A stretch of 64,000 nt of DNA from Propionibacterium sp. GTDB lineage: Bacteria > Actinomycetota > Actinomycetes > Propionibacteriales > Propionibacteriaceae. The notes beneath the pieces are model-generated. The model saw nothing but the letters and a program-made list of their open reading frames with translations. It ran no database searches and was not told the DNA's origin. Location of the stretch: the NCBI GenBank assembly GCA_012517965.1, contig JAAYTZ010000018.1, positions 62,001 to 126,000 of the forward strand. Reading direction: 5' to 3'. Positions 9,681 to 19,121 of this stretch are shown one piece after another. Position numbers and translations under genes: made by a program. How positions within the stretch are numbered: the stretch's first letter is position 1; every line of letters starts with the position of its first letter.

Positions 9681-10925
9681 ATGACTCAACCCGCAGGTCC
9701 GACGAGCTACGGCCGCGTCGCGGAGGACGGAACCGTTTTCGTCCGCACCGCCGACGGCGAACGGGCTGTCGGTCAGATCCCCGATGTCCCGCCGGCCGAG
9801 GCGCTCGACTTCTACGTGCGCCGGTTCCAGGCCCTCGAACTCGAGGTGCAGCTGCTGGAACAGCGGGTCAGGAACGGGGCGCTGTCCCCGGAGGAGGCGC
9901 GGCAGTCGATCGGCATGGTGCGCAAGAGCGTCACCGGCGCGAACGCCGTCGGTGACCTGGACGGGCTGCTGGCCCGCCTGGACGCCTTCGCGCCGCTACT
10001 GGCGGAGCAGTCCGAGGCCCGCAAGGCCGAACGCGCCAAGCAGCACGAGGCCACCCGGGCCGCCAAGGAGCAGATGGTCGCCGAGGCCGAGGCGCTCGCA
10101 CAGGGCAACGACTGGCGCGGGGGCGTCAACCGGTTCCGGGCGTTGCTGGATGCCTGGAAGGAGCTGCCCCGGATCGACCGGGCCACCGACGACGCGCTCT
10201 GGCACCGGTTCAGCTCGGCCCGCACGACCTACACCCGCCGCCGCAAGTCCCAGTTCGCCGAGCAGTCGGCGCGCCGGGACGGGGCCCGGGCCGTCAAGGA
10301 GCAGATCATCGCGGAGGCCCGCGAACTGGCCGACTCGACCGACTGGGGCCCCACGTCGGCCGCCTTCCGGGACCTGATGGCCCGCTGGAAGACCGCCGGG
10401 GCCGCCCCCCGCGCCGTCGACGATCAGCTCTGGACGGAGTTCCGCGCCCTGCAGGACCGGTTCTTCAACGCGCGCAGCGCGGCCCTGAACGAGCAGGACG
10501 CCGAGTTCCAGGGCAACCTGAACGCCAAGGAGGCGCTGCTGGCGGAGGCGGAGGCGTCCATCCTGCCGGTGACCGACCTGAACGCCGCACGGGCGGCGTT
10601 CAGGACGTTCCTCGAGCGGTACAACGCGCTCGGCAAGGTGCCCCGGGACGCGATCCGCGGGCTCGACAGCCGCGTCCGTGCGCTCGAGTCGGCCGTCCGC
10701 AAGGCCGAGGAGGACGAGTGGCGGCGCACCGACCCCGAGGCGCGCCAGCGCGCCGAGGAGACGGTGTCGATGCTGTCGTCCGAGATCGCCAAGCTGACCG
10801 AGAAGATCGCGAAGGCGACCGCCCGCGGCGACGCCGCCGCGGCCCGGAAGGCCGAGGACTCCATCCGCACCTACACGGCGTGGCTCGACCAGGCGAAGGC
10901 CACGCTGGCCGACTTCACCCGCTGA
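9681..10925 (+). CDS. DUF349 domain-containing coiled-coil protein
   Basis: A 414-aa protein from the ATG at 9681 (an in-frame ATG at 9672 would add MGR). It contains at least three tandem DUF349 helical repeats, recognisable by AKEQMVAEAEALAQGNDWRGG, VKEQIIAEARELADSTDWGPT and AKEALLAEAEASILPVTDLN, each followed by a conserved W/F-containing helix such as DALWHRF. The C terminus is a highly charged coiled coil (EKIAKATARGDAAAARKAED). DUF349 proteins are widespread in Actinobacteria next to rel. No enzymatic motif is seen; a scaffold or nucleic-acid-associated role is a guess. Confidence 0.88.
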   Translation: MTQPAGPTSYGRVAEDGTVFVRTADGERAVGQIPDVPPAEALDFYVRRFQALELEVQLLEQRVRNGALSPEEARQSIGMVRKSVTGANAVGDLDGLLARLDAFAPLLAEQSEARKAERAKQHEATRAAKEQMVAEAEALAQGNDWRGGVNRFRALLDAWKELPRIDRATDDALWHRFSSARTTYTRRRKSQFAEQSARRDGARAVKEQIIAEARELADSTDWGPTSAAFRDLMARWKTAGAAPRAVDDQLWTEFRALQDRFFNARSAALNEQDAEFQGNLNAKEALLAEAEASILPVTDLNAARAAFRTFLERYNALGKVPRDAIRGLDSRVRALESAVRKAEEDEWRRTDPEARQRAEETVSMLSSEIAKLTEKIAKATARGDAAAARKAEDSIRTYTAWLDQAKATLADFTR

Positions 10926-10928
10926 GCC

Positions 10929-10955
10929 GGCGGGCTGGGCAGCGCCTAGCCCGCC
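10929..10955. terminator. hairpin between convergent DUF349 and rel genes
   Basis: The 8-bp stem GGCGGGCT / AGCCCGCC with an 11-nt loop spans the 3' ends of both convergent genes and overlaps the rel stop codon. It is likely a bidirectional terminator. Confidence 0.5.
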
Positions 10956-13363
10956 TGCACGCGGAACACGTCGAACACCCCGGACACCCGGCGCATCGCC
11001 GCGATCACGTTGTCGAGGTGGCGCGGGTCGGGGGTCTCGAACGTCAACCGGAGCGTGAATTCGCCGTTGCGGCTCGCCCGGCCGTTCGCCGAAATGATGT
11101 TCATGTGCATGTCGGACAGCACCCGCGTCACCTCCGACAGCAGGCCCGCCCGGTCGATGGCGTCCACCTGGACGGCGACCAGGTAGGCGGCGTTGGCGGT
11201 CGGCGTCCAGGTGACCGGCACGATGCGTTCCGGGGTGCGCAGGAGGCTGCGCACGTTGGAGCAGTGGGCGCGGTGGACGCTGATGCCCTCCTCGCGGGTC
11301 ACGAAGCCGACGATGTCGTCCCCGGGCACGGGCATGCAGCACTTGGCCAGCTTCACCCACACGTCGGGATCGCCGTCCACGACGACGCCGGTCGAGTTCA
11401 GCCGCTTCCGGATCGACCGTCCCGTGAGCACGGGCTCACCGACGGCGGACGCCTCGGCCGCGGCGTCCCCGCCGCCCATGGAGTCGATCAGTTGCTCCAC
11501 GACGGCCTGCGCGCTGATGCGGTGCTCCCCCACCGCGGCGAACAGAGCGTTGGCGTCCACCAGGTGGAAGTGCTGGGCGACGGCCGCCAGGTGTTCGGGT
11601 GTCATCGTCCGCGCGATCGACAGGCCCCGGCGGCGCAGTTGCTTGGTCAGCGACTCCTTGCCGTGCTCGATCGACTCGTCGCGCCGCTCCCGGGTGAAGT
11701 ACTGCCGGATCTTCGACCGCGCCCGCTGGGTCTTGACGAAGGACAGCCAGTCCCGGCTCGGGCCGGCGTTCTGGGCCCGGGAGGTGATGATGTCGACGAT
11801 CATCCCCATCTCGAGGGTCGAGTCGAGGGGCACCAGGCGGTTGTTGACGCGGGCGCCGATGCAGCGGTGCCCGACCTCGGTGTGGATCGCATACGCGAAG
11901 TCGACCGGGGTCGACCCTTGTGGCAGCGAGATGACGTCGCCCTTCGGGCTGTAGACGAAGACCTCGTTCCTGGCGATCTCCTCGCGGAAGGTGTCGAGGA
12001 ACTCCCCGGAGTCCTCGGTCTCCTTCTGCCACTCCGAGATCGACTGCACCCAGTTGATCTCGCTGCCCTCGGCCTTGCCCTCCTTGTACTTCCAGTGGGC
12101 GGCGACCCCGCTCTCGGCCTCCTCGTGCATCTTGTGGGTGCGGATCTGCAACTCCACCGGACGCCCCGCCGGCCCCAGCACCGTCGTGTGCAGCGACTGG
12201 TAGAGGTTGAACTTGGGCATGGCGATGTAGTCCTTGAACCGCCCCGGGAGCGGACGCCAGCGCGCGTGCACCACGCCCAGCACGTCGTAGCAGTCGCGCT
12301 TGTCCTCCACCAGCACCCGGAGCCCCACCAGGTCGTAGATCTCGTAGAAGTCGCGGCCGCGGACCATCATCTTCTGGTAGATCGAGTAGTAGTGCTTGGG
12401 TCGGCCGGTGACGGTCGCCTTGATGTGGGCGGCGGCCAGGTCGGCCTTCACCTGGTCGATGACGGTGTGCATGAACTCGTCGCGCATGGGGGCCCGCTCG
12501 GCGACCATGTTGACGATCTCGCGGTAGATCTTCGGCTCGAGCACCTCGAAGCTGAGGTCCTCCAGTTCCCACTTGATGGCGTTCATGCCGAGGCGGTGGG
12601 CCAGTGGGGCGAAGATCTCGAGCGTGTCGCGGGCGATCCGCCTCTGCTTGTCCTGGCTCAGGAAGTGGATCGTCCGCATGTTGTGCAGGCGGTCGGCCAG
12701 CTTGATGATGAGGACGCGGATGTCCCGGCTCATCGCGACGACCATCTTGCGGATCGTCTCGGCCTTGGCGTTCTCGCCGTAGGTCAGCTTGTCGAGCTTC
12801 GTGACGCCGTCTACCATCCTGGCGACCGTGTCACCGAACTCCTCGCGGAGCTGGTCGAGGCTGTAGTTGGTGTCCTCCACGGTGTCGTGCAGCAGCGCGG
12901 CCACCACGGTGGGTTCGGTCATCCCCAGCCCGGCCAGGATCGTCGCCACGGCGAGCGGGTGGGTGATGTACGGGTCGCCGCTCTTGCGGGTCTGCTCGGC
13001 GTGCAGCCGCGCCGCGGTGCGGTAGGCGCGCTCGATCAGGGCCGTGTCGATCTTCGGGTGGTGGGCACGCATGGCGCTGAGCAGCGGATCCAGCTGGGAG
13101 GAGTGGGGGGTGCGCGTGCCACCGAGGCGTGCCAGCACCTGCCGCATGCTCAGGCGCGGCTGTTCGGTCGCGGGGACCTCCGGCTGACGGGTCGGCGGCG
13201 GAGCTGCCGCGACGGCGGCGGTGGCGGCGGCGTCCGCGGTGACCGGGGCGGGCACCGGCACGGCAGCCGGACGCGCCATGCTGGGCAGCCCCATGATGAG
13301 GGCGTCGGCCTCCGAGACCCTCGGCGTGTCCGCAGCGCGCCGTGTCTCCCGCTCGCCAGCCAC
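10946..13363 (-). CDS. rel: bifunctional (p)ppGpp synthetase/hydrolase (Rel)
   Basis: Long RelA/SpoT homologue of 805 aa that makes and degrades the stringent alarmone. After a ~95-residue Ala/Pro-rich disordered N terminus come the HD hydrolase domain (VVAALLHDTVEDT, intact His-Asp), the synthetase domain (KHYYSIYQKM and NLYQSLHTTVLGP), TGS (FVYSPKGDVISLPQGSTPVDF), zinc-finger/CC region (KLAKCCMPVPGDDIVGF, SVHRAHCSN) and a C-terminal ACT domain. Both active sites look intact, as expected for a sole actinobacterial Rel. It lies downstream of yajC-secDF-apt with its own probable promoter. Confidence 0.96.
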   Translation of the reverse strand: MAGERETRRAADTPRVSEADALIMGLPSMARPAAVPVPAPVTADAAATAAVAAAPPPTRQPEVPATEQPRLSMRQVLARLGGTRTPHSSQLDPLLSAMRAHHPKIDTALIERAYRTAARLHAEQTRKSGDPYITHPLAVATILAGLGMTEPTVVAALLHDTVEDTNYSLDQLREEFGDTVARMVDGVTKLDKLTYGENAKAETIRKMVVAMSRDIRVLIIKLADRLHNMRTIHFLSQDKQRRIARDTLEIFAPLAHRLGMNAIKWELEDLSFEVLEPKIYREIVNMVAERAPMRDEFMHTVIDQVKADLAAAHIKATVTGRPKHYYSIYQKMMVRGRDFYEIYDLVGLRVLVEDKRDCYDVLGVVHARWRPLPGRFKDYIAMPKFNLYQSLHTTVLGPAGRPVELQIRTHKMHEEAESGVAAHWKYKEGKAEGSEINWVQSISEWQKETEDSGEFLDTFREEIARNEVFVYSPKGDVISLPQGSTPVDFAYAIHTEVGHRCIGARVNNRLVPLDSTLEMGMIVDIITSRAQNAGPSRDWLSFVKTQRARSKIRQYFTRERRDESIEHGKESLTKQLRRRGLSIARTMTPEHLAAVAQHFHLVDANALFAAVGEHRISAQAVVEQLIDSMGGGDAAAEASAVGEPVLTGRSIRKRLNSTGVVVDGDPDVWVKLAKCCMPVPGDDIVGFVTREEGISVHRAHCSNVRSLLRTPERIVPVTWTPTANAAYLVAVQVDAIDRAGLLSEVTRVLSDMHMNIISANGRASRNGEFTLRLTFETPDPRHLDNVIAAMRRVSGVFDVFRVQAG

Positions 13364-13409
13364 GATCCACCCCCTCCCGGCGCCCGAATCGGCTCCCCCC
13401 GGTGGGGAG

Positions 13410-13415
13410 AGTGTA
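13410..13415 (-). promoter_or_regulatory. possible -10 box of rel
   Basis: On the minus strand TACACT lies about 45 bp upstream of the rel ATG, in the otherwise GC-rich 118-bp gap behind apt. No convincing -35 box was seen, so this is tentative. Confidence 0.35.
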
Positions 13416-13481
13416 GATCGGTCGGCGGGGCGACCGCGCCCGCCACCCGGTGCGGGCGGCGCAGCGGCCTCCGGCGCGGGG

Positions 13482-14036
13482 TCAGACGGTGACGACGGCC
13501 GAGTAGGAGTCGATGCCGGCGGCGTCGAGGACGCCGCGCCCGCCGAGGAAGCCCAACTCCATGAGGACGGCCACGTGGACGAGTTGGGCGCCCAACTTCT
13601 TGAGCAGGGCGGCCGTGGCGGCCACCGTGCCGCCGGTGGCCAGGATGTCGTCGACGACCATGACCCGGGCGCCGGGCCACAGCGAGTCGTGCAGGATCGT
13701 CAGCGTCTCGTGCCCGTACTCCAGCGTGAACTGCTGCTCGAGCACCCGGCCCGGGAGTTTGCCGGGCTTGCGCACGGGCACGAAACCCGCCCCGAGCTCC
13801 AGGGCGACCGGGGCGGCGAAGATGAAGCCGCGGGCCTCCATGCCCACGACGACGTCGATCGGGCCCGGGGCGTGCGCCACGAGTTCGTCGATCGACGCGC
13901 GCAGGCCCTCCGGCCGCTCCAGCAGCGGTGTGATGTCCTTGAACACGACGCCGGGCTTCGGCCAGTCCGGTACGTCGCGGATCAGGTCGAGGATCAACCG
14001 CTGGTTGGCGTTGTGTTCCTGGGGCACGGTCGTCAC
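13482..14036 (-). CDS. apt: adenine phosphoribosyltransferase
   Basis: Purine salvage enzyme (adenine + PRPP to AMP), 184 aa, starting MTTVPQEHNANQR. The PRPP-binding motif VMVVDDILATGGTVAA is canonical, preceded by the APRT-type VVGMEARGFIFAAPVA and VPVRKPGKLPG. Its ATG overlaps the secF stop by 4 bp, so it is translationally coupled to the Sec genes. The yajC-secD-secF-apt-rel order is a recurring actinobacterial cluster. Confidence 0.95.
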   Translation of the reverse strand: MTTVPQEHNANQRLILDLIRDVPDWPKPGVVFKDITPLLERPEGLRASIDELVAHAPGPIDVVVGMEARGFIFAAPVALELGAGFVPVRKPGKLPGRVLEQQFTLEYGHETLTILHDSLWPGARVMVVDDILATGGTVAATAALLKKLGAQLVHVAVLMELGFLGGRGVLDAAGIDSYSAVVTV

Positions 14037-15229
14037 GTCTTCTTCCTCTCGGCGCGGCTGGTCCGGATCGGCTGATGGCGCTCGCCGGCCGGCGCGGAGG
14101 CGGGCGGCTGCGTGAAGGCCGTCTCGCCCGGGAGATGATCGGCGGGGACCGCGGCGAGACGCTCGGGCGCGACGGCGACCGCCCCGGCCGTGGCGATCGG
14201 CACCGCCGGAACCTGGGTCCCCTTGCGGGCGGCGCGCCGGGCCAGCCGGGCCCGGTGCTCCTTCATGGCGGGCTCCGCCTCCCGCATCAGCGCCAGGAGC
14301 GGGGTGGCGATGAACACCGAGCTGTACGCGCCGGCGATCATGCCGACGAAGAGGGCCAGGCCCAGGTCCTTCAAGGGCCCGACACCGAGGATGAAGGTGC
14401 CCGCGAACAGCAGCGCGGCGACCGGCAGCACGCCGATGATCGTGGTGTTGATCGACCGGACCAGCACCTGGTTCACCGCGGCGTTGGCCGCCTCCGAGTA
14501 GGTGCGGTTCTGCCTTTCCAGGCCCCGCACGTTCTCGCGCACCTTGTCGAACACCACGACCGTGTCGTACAGCGAGTAGCCGAGGATGGTCAGCATGCCG
14601 ATGAGGCTGGCGGGGCTGAACGCGAACTGCAGGATCGCGAACACACCGAGCGTGACGATCAGGTCGTGGAGCAGCGCCACGATGGCGGCCACCGACATCT
14701 TCCAGTCCCGGAAGTAGGCCCAGATCATCAGGCTGACCAGCACGAGGAACACCACCAGCGCGATCAGCCCCTGCTGGGTGATCTGCTGGCCCCAGGTGGC
14801 GCCGATCAGGCTGTTGGCGACCTGCTCCGGCGCCAGCCCGGCCTCCTGGGCGAGGGCGGCGCGCATCGTGCCGAGCTCCTCGGCGTCCAACGACCGGGTC
14901 TCGACCCGCACCTGCCGGTCGCCGATCGTGCTGACCTGGATGTCGGCCATGCCCGGCAGCCCGGCCCCCTGCGCGACCCGCCGGTAGTCGTCGATCGAGG
15001 TCGCCGTGACCGTGGTCGGCACCGTGAACGCCGTGCCACCCCGGAAGTCGATCGACAGGTTCAGCCGGAACACGGCCAGGGCCAGCCCCGCGATCAGGAT
15101 CAGGACGCCGGAGAAGACGAACCAGCGCTTCCAGCGGCCCACGAACTCGAAGGCCAACTGCCCCGTGTAGAGGCGGTGGGTCAGCCCCATCGTGCCGGAC
15201 CGGCCGGCGCCCGTCGCGGTGTCGCTCAT
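14033..15229 (-). CDS. secF: protein translocase subunit SecF
   Basis: Inner-membrane component of the SecDF complex that uses the proton gradient to complete export. 398 aa, with TM1 near residues 35-57, the SIDFRGGTAFTVP motif that opens the periplasmic loop, then a five-TM block containing ILGYSLYDTVVVFDKVREN and RSINTTIIGVLPVAALL, typical for SecF. A cytoplasmic basic and Ala/Pro-rich tail of ~90 residues follows the last TM. Start and stop overlap its neighbours by 4 bp (secD upstream, apt downstream). Confidence 0.95.
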   Translation of the reverse strand: MSDTATGAGRSGTMGLTHRLYTGQLAFEFVGRWKRWFVFSGVLILIAGLALAVFRLNLSIDFRGGTAFTVPTTVTATSIDDYRRVAQGAGLPGMADIQVSTIGDRQVRVETRSLDAEELGTMRAALAQEAGLAPEQVANSLIGATWGQQITQQGLIALVVFLVLVSLMIWAYFRDWKMSVAAIVALLHDLIVTLGVFAILQFAFSPASLIGMLTILGYSLYDTVVVFDKVRENVRGLERQNRTYSEAANAAVNQVLVRSINTTIIGVLPVAALLFAGTFILGVGPLKDLGLALFVGMIAGAYSSVFIATPLLALMREAEPAMKEHRARLARRAARKGTQVPAVPIATAGAVAVAPERLAAVPADHLPGETAFTQPPASAPAGERHQPIRTSRAERKKT

Positions 15230-16938
15230 CGGTTCCCCTCCCCCGCGGTCGCCGGCCGCCGGCGCGCCGCCGGCGAGCGTCGGCTCACACCCATGTGCTC
15301 GGCCTCGAACCCCGAGAACCGGCGTCCCTCGCCCCAGAACCGCGTGCGGCCCAGCAGCGTCACCAGCGGCTTGGTGAAGAAGAACACCAGCAGGATGTCG
15401 ATGATCGTCGTCAGGCCCAGCGTGAACGCGAAGCCCTTCACCGCGCCGATCGCCAGGACGAACAGCACCACGGCGGCGAGCAGCGAGACGGCGTCCGCGA
15501 TCAGGATGGTCTTGCGGGAGCCCACCCAGCCGGCCTCGATCGCGCTGCGCAGGCTGCGGCCCTCGCGCACCTCGTCCCGGATGCGCTCGAAGAAGATGAT
15601 GAACGAGTCCGCCGTGACGCCGATGGCGACGATCGCGCCGGCGATGCCCGGCAGGTTGAGCGCGAAGCCCATCCCCTCGCCGAGCAGCACCATCAACGCG
15701 TAGGTCATCGCCGCCGCCAGCGCCAGCGAGGCGATCACCACGATGGCCAGCGCGCGGTAGTAGACGATCGAGTAGGCGACGACCAGGGCCAGGCCGATGA
15801 GGCCCGCGATGATGCCGGCCTGCAGTTGCTCACCGCCGAGGGTCGGGGACACCGTGTTCTGCTCCGACAGGGTGAACGACAGCGGCAGCGCGCCGTACTT
15901 GAGCACGTTCGCCAGGTCCTGGGCGGACGCCAGCGTGAAGTTGCCCGAGATCTCCGCGGAGCCGCCCGGGATGCCGTTCGGCGTCTTGATCGGGTCGATC
16001 TCGGGGTAGGAGATCACCCGGCTGTCCAGCACGATCGCGAAGGCGTTCTGGGGCGACTGCTTCTTGGCCAGCGCCTTCGTGGCCTCCTCGAAGATCGCCG
16101 CACCCTCGCTGTTGAACTGCAGGGTGACCACCGGCGCCAGCTGGCCCTGCGGAACCCCGGCCGCGGCGGAGGTGACCTGGTTCCCCTTGAGGATCACCGG
16201 GCCGAGGAGGAACTTGAGGGTCCCCTCCCGGTCGCAGGTGATGAGGGGCTGGTCGGTGACGTCGGGGAACGGGTCTCCGCACTGATAGGCGGCGAAGTCG
16301 GCCTCGTCGCGCCCCGTCGGGGTCCAGGCGAGCGCCTCCGCGGTCGTCGGCTGCTTCTCCGCCGGGACGGTGGGCCGCGGGGTCGGCGGCAGGGTCGGCA
16401 GCTGGGGCAGCGGGCGGCGGTTGGGCGTGGGCACCACGGTCGGGGCGGCGCTCGGGTCGGCCGCCGCCACCGTCGCGGCCGGGCTGGGCGCGCCGGACGC
16501 CGACGGCTCGGCGCTGGGCTCCGCCGACGGCTGCGGCTGCGGCGCCACCACCTGGTCGATGGCGTAGACCGGACGGAAGTGCAGCTGGGCCGTCTGGCCG
16601 ACCATCTGGTTGAGCTTGTCGGGGGCCACGTTGGGGACGGCGACCACGATCTGGTTGTCACCGGAGGTCGAGACCACCGACTCGCCGACGCCGAGGGAGT
16701 CGACGCGCTGCTGGATGATCGTGCGCGCCTGCTCGAGGCTCTCCCGGTCGACGGCCCCCTGACCCGACACGTTCGCCGCGGTCAGCGTGATCGTGGTGCC
16801 GCCGCGCAGGTCGAGGCCCAGCTTCGGCTGCCAGATGTTGTTGACGGCCATGATGACGTACAGCAGGGCCGTGACCGCCAGCACCGTCAGGAGCGTCCGC
16901 AGGGGGTGCTGGTGCGTGTTGGTGCTCTTCGTCGCCAC
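15226..16938 (-). CDS. secD: protein translocase subunit SecD
   Basis: Partner of SecF, 570 aa. It shows one N-terminal TM, LGLDLRGGTTITL at the start of the large extracytoplasmic domain, and a C-terminal RND-type membrane block with GVTADSFIIFFERIRDEVREG. A ~100-residue Pro/Ser/Ala linker rich in PSAEPSAEPSASGAPS-like sequence interrupts the extracytoplasmic domain; such inserts are known in actinobacterial SecD. It is coupled to secF by ATGA overlap and lies just downstream of yajC. Confidence 0.95.
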   Translation of the reverse strand: MATKSTNTHQHPLRTLLTVLAVTALLYVIMAVNNIWQPKLGLDLRGGTTITLTAANVSGQGAVDRESLEQARTIIQQRVDSLGVGESVVSTSGDNQIVVAVPNVAPDKLNQMVGQTAQLHFRPVYAIDQVVAPQPQPSAEPSAEPSASGAPSPAATVAAADPSAAPTVVPTPNRRPLPQLPTLPPTPRPTVPAEKQPTTAEALAWTPTGRDEADFAAYQCGDPFPDVTDQPLITCDREGTLKFLLGPVILKGNQVTSAAAGVPQGQLAPVVTLQFNSEGAAIFEEATKALAKKQSPQNAFAIVLDSRVISYPEIDPIKTPNGIPGGSAEISGNFTLASAQDLANVLKYGALPLSFTLSEQNTVSPTLGGEQLQAGIIAGLIGLALVVAYSIVYYRALAIVVIASLALAAAMTYALMVLLGEGMGFALNLPGIAGAIVAIGVTADSFIIFFERIRDEVREGRSLRSAIEAGWVGSRKTILIADAVSLLAAVVLFVLAIGAVKGFAFTLGLTTIIDILLVFFFTKPLVTLLGRTRFWGEGRRFSGFEAEHMGVSRRSPAARRRPATAGEGNR

Positions 16939-16956
16939 GAAAGTCCCCGGCCCGGG

Positions 16957-17367
16957 TTACTTGTCGTCGCCGGGGCGCGGGTACGCCCGGAAGTCCTCAG
17001 GTCCCTCGGCGGACACGGGGCCTTCGCCGGTCTCGAACGGCGCTCCCGCGGGACGGTCGGGACCGGACGCCGCATCGTCGGCGTCCTCGTACTCGAACTC
17101 CTCGTCCTCGGCGCGCACGAGCTGGCTGATCGCCGCCTTCGCGATGGTCATCTCGACCCCCGGGGCGATCTCGACGACGGCCTGCGTCCGGCCCAGGTGC
17201 CGCACGGTGCCGTAGATGCCCGAGGTGGTCATCACCCGGGTGCCCACCTCGAGGCTGTTGATGCGCTCGGTCTGCTCCCGCAGGCGGCGCTGCTGCGGCC
17301 GGATCAGCAGGAACCAGAAGACCGCGAAGATCGCGACCAGGGGCAGCAGGGAGGAGATGAGGTCCAT
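16957..17367 (-). CDS. yajC: preprotein translocase subunit YajC
   Basis: A 136-aa single-TM protein: the N-terminal hydrophobic helix (LLPLVAIFAVFWFLLIRP) is followed by the conserved QQRRLREQ and LEVGTRVMTTSGIYGTVRHL of the YajC domain. The C-terminal third is acidic and probably disordered. It is the first gene of the yajC-secD-secF-apt operon, 65 bp downstream of ruvB on the same strand. Confidence 0.93.
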   Translation of the reverse strand: MDLISSLLPLVAIFAVFWFLLIRPQQRRLREQTERINSLEVGTRVMTTSGIYGTVRHLGRTQAVVEIAPGVEMTIAKAAISQLVRAEDEEFEYEDADDAASGPDRPAGAPFETGEGPVSAEGPEDFRAYPRPGDDK

Positions 17368-17432
17368 GACGGATCAGGTTCCTTGACGTTCGGAGCGATG
17401 GCACGACCGTCGGCGGACGCGCCCGGGAAAGA

Positions 17433-18497
17433 CTACCCGGTTTCGCCGGGGCCGCCGAAAAGGTCCGGTGCGCCGGCGGCGTCCGGCCCGGGCCGCGGGG
17501 GCGCGAGCCCGAGGTGCCGCCAGGCGCGCGGGGTCGCGACGCGGCCCCGCGGCGTCCGCATCAGGAAGCCCTGCCGGATCAGGAACGGTTCGGCGACCTC
17601 CTCGACGGTCTCGGTCTCCTCCCCCACGCTCATCGCGAGGGTGCCGACACCGACGGGACCGCCGCCGAACCGAACGCACACGGCCTCCAGGACGGCCCGG
17701 TCGAGCCGGTCGAGGCCGAGGGCGTCCACCTCGTAGAGCGCCAGGGCGTCGGCGGCGATCTCAGGGGTGATGACTCCGTCGGCCCTGACCAGCGCGAAGT
17801 CGCGCACGCGGCGCAGCAGCCGGTTCGCGATGCGGGGGGTGCCGCGCGAGCGGGACGCGATGACCGTCGCCGACTCGCGGTCGATGCCGATGCCCAGCAG
17901 GGCCGCCGACCGCTCGACGATGCCGATCAACGGGTCCGTCTCGTAGTAGTCGAGCTGCCCGGTGAAACCGAACCGGTCCCGGAGCGGCCCCGGCAGCAGA
18001 CCCGCCCGCGTGGTGGCGCCGACGAGGGTGAACGGCGGGATCTCCAGGGGGATCTCGGTGGCGCCGGGGCCCTTGCCGACGATGACGTCGACCCGGAAGT
18101 CCTCCATCGCGAGGTAGAGCATCTCCTCGGCGGGCCGGCTCATCCGGTGGATCTCGTCGAGGAAGAACACCTCACCCTCGGCCAGCCCGGACAGGATCGC
18201 CGCCAGGTCGCCGGCGTGCTGGATCGCGGGGCCCGAGCTGATCCGCAGGCCCACGCCCAACTCGTTGGCGATGATCATGGCGAGGGTGGTCTTGCCGAGC
18301 CCGGGGGGCCCCGACAGCAGGACGTGATCGGGCACCCGCCCCCGGCGGCGGGCCGCGGTGAGCACCAGGTCGAGCTGCTCGGCGACCCGCGGCTGCCCCC
18401 GGAACTCGGCCAGGGTGGGCGGACGCAGCGCCGACTCGGCGGCCTTGTCGTCGGGGTGCCGGTGGGGGTCGAGGGGGTCTTCGGCGAGCTTGGCCAT
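17433..18497 (-). CDS. ruvB: Holliday junction branch migration helicase RuvB
   Basis: AAA+ motor of the RuvAB resolvasome, 354 aa. Walker A is [12 protein letters not shown], Walker B is [10 protein letters not shown], sensor 1/Arg-finger region is [19 protein letters not shown], and the C-terminal winged helix carries [19 protein letters not shown]. Last gene of ruvC-ruvA-ruvB; 9 bp downstream of ruvA. The operon has a LexA box upstream, so DNA-damage induction is expected. Confidence 0.97.
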   Translation of the reverse strand: MAKLAEDPLDPHRHPDDKAAESALRPPTLAEFRGQPRVAEQLDLVLTAARRRGRVPDHVLLSGPPGLGKTTLAMIIANELGVGLRISSGPAIQHAGDLAAILSGLAEGEVFFLDEIHRMSRPAEEMLYLAMEDFRVDVIVGKGPGATEIPLEIPPFTLVGATTRAGLLPGPLRDRFGFTGQLDYYETDPLIGIVERSAALLGIGIDRESATVIASRSRGTPRIANRLLRRVRDFALVRADGVITPEIAADALALYEVDALGLDRLDRAVLEAVCVRFGGGPVGVGTLAMSVGEETETVEEVAEPFLIRQGFLMRTPRGRVATPRAWRHLGLAPPRPGPDAAGAPDLFGGPGETG

Positions 18498-18506
18498 GCG
18501 CGGCTC

Positions 18507-19121
18507 CTATCGGGTCTTCGCCAGCGTGCGCAGCGCGGCCTTCATGAGGTCGCTCACGCCGAGGCCCGGGTCGTCCTCGGCGAGCGGCGCGACCCGCTCG
18601 ACGGCCGCGGCGGCGTCCCGGGCGGACCAGCCCAGCGACTCCAGGCCGGCGGCGACCTGCTCGCCCCAGCCGGACGCCGCGGAGGCGGGCGGCGGCGAGG
18701 CGGTGCCGGAGGACGAGCCCAGCGCGTTGATCTTGTCGCGCAGCTCGATGACGAGCCGCTCCGCACCCTTGCGGCCGATGCCGGGCACCTTCATCAGGGC
18801 GGTCAGGTTCTCCGAGGACACCGCGGCCCGCAGCTGGTCGGGCGGCAGCACCGACACGCAGGACAGGGCGATCTTCGGTCCGATGCCGGACGCCGACTGC
18901 ACCAGTTCGAAGGCGTCGCGCTCGGCGGCGTCCGCGAACGCGTAGAGGGTCAGGGAGTCCTCCCGCACGATCAGCGTGGTGTGCAGCGTGACGCGCTCGC
19001 CCACGCGCGCGGACGCCGACGTGGCCGGCGTGCAGAGAGCCCGCAGGCCGAAGCCGCCGAGGTCGACGACGAGCCAGGTGACGCCGGCCGCGACCACGGT
19101 GCCGGTCAGGCGGTCGATCAC
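18507..19121 (-). CDS. ruvA: Holliday junction branch migration protein RuvA
   Basis: DNA-junction-binding subunit, 204 aa from the GTG at 19121 (VIDRLTGTVVAAG), which overlaps the ruvC stop as GTGA. It has an N-terminal OB fold, then two helix-hairpin-helix segments: LVQSASGIGPKIALSCVS and ALMKVPGIGRKGAERLVIEL. A flexible Ser/Pro linker precedes domain III (AAAAVERVAPLAEDD...), which contacts RuvB. The longer 380-aa ORF is a frame artefact. Confidence 0.95.
   Translation of the reverse strand: MIDRLTGTVVAAGVTWLVVDLGGFGLRALCTPATSASARVGERVTLHTTLIVREDSLTLYAFADAAERDAFELVQSASGIGPKIALSCVSVLPPDQLRAAVSSENLTALMKVPGIGRKGAERLVIELRDKINALGSSSGTASPPPASAASGWGEQVAAGLESLGWSARDAAAAVERVAPLAEDDPGLGVSDLMKAALRTLAKTR

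Noticed and set aside
15295-17736. 813-aa plus-strand ORF opposite secD/yajC
   Set aside because: Arg/Gly/His/Asp-rich composition with no motif. It is the antisense shadow of secD-yajC, typical at ~72% G+C.
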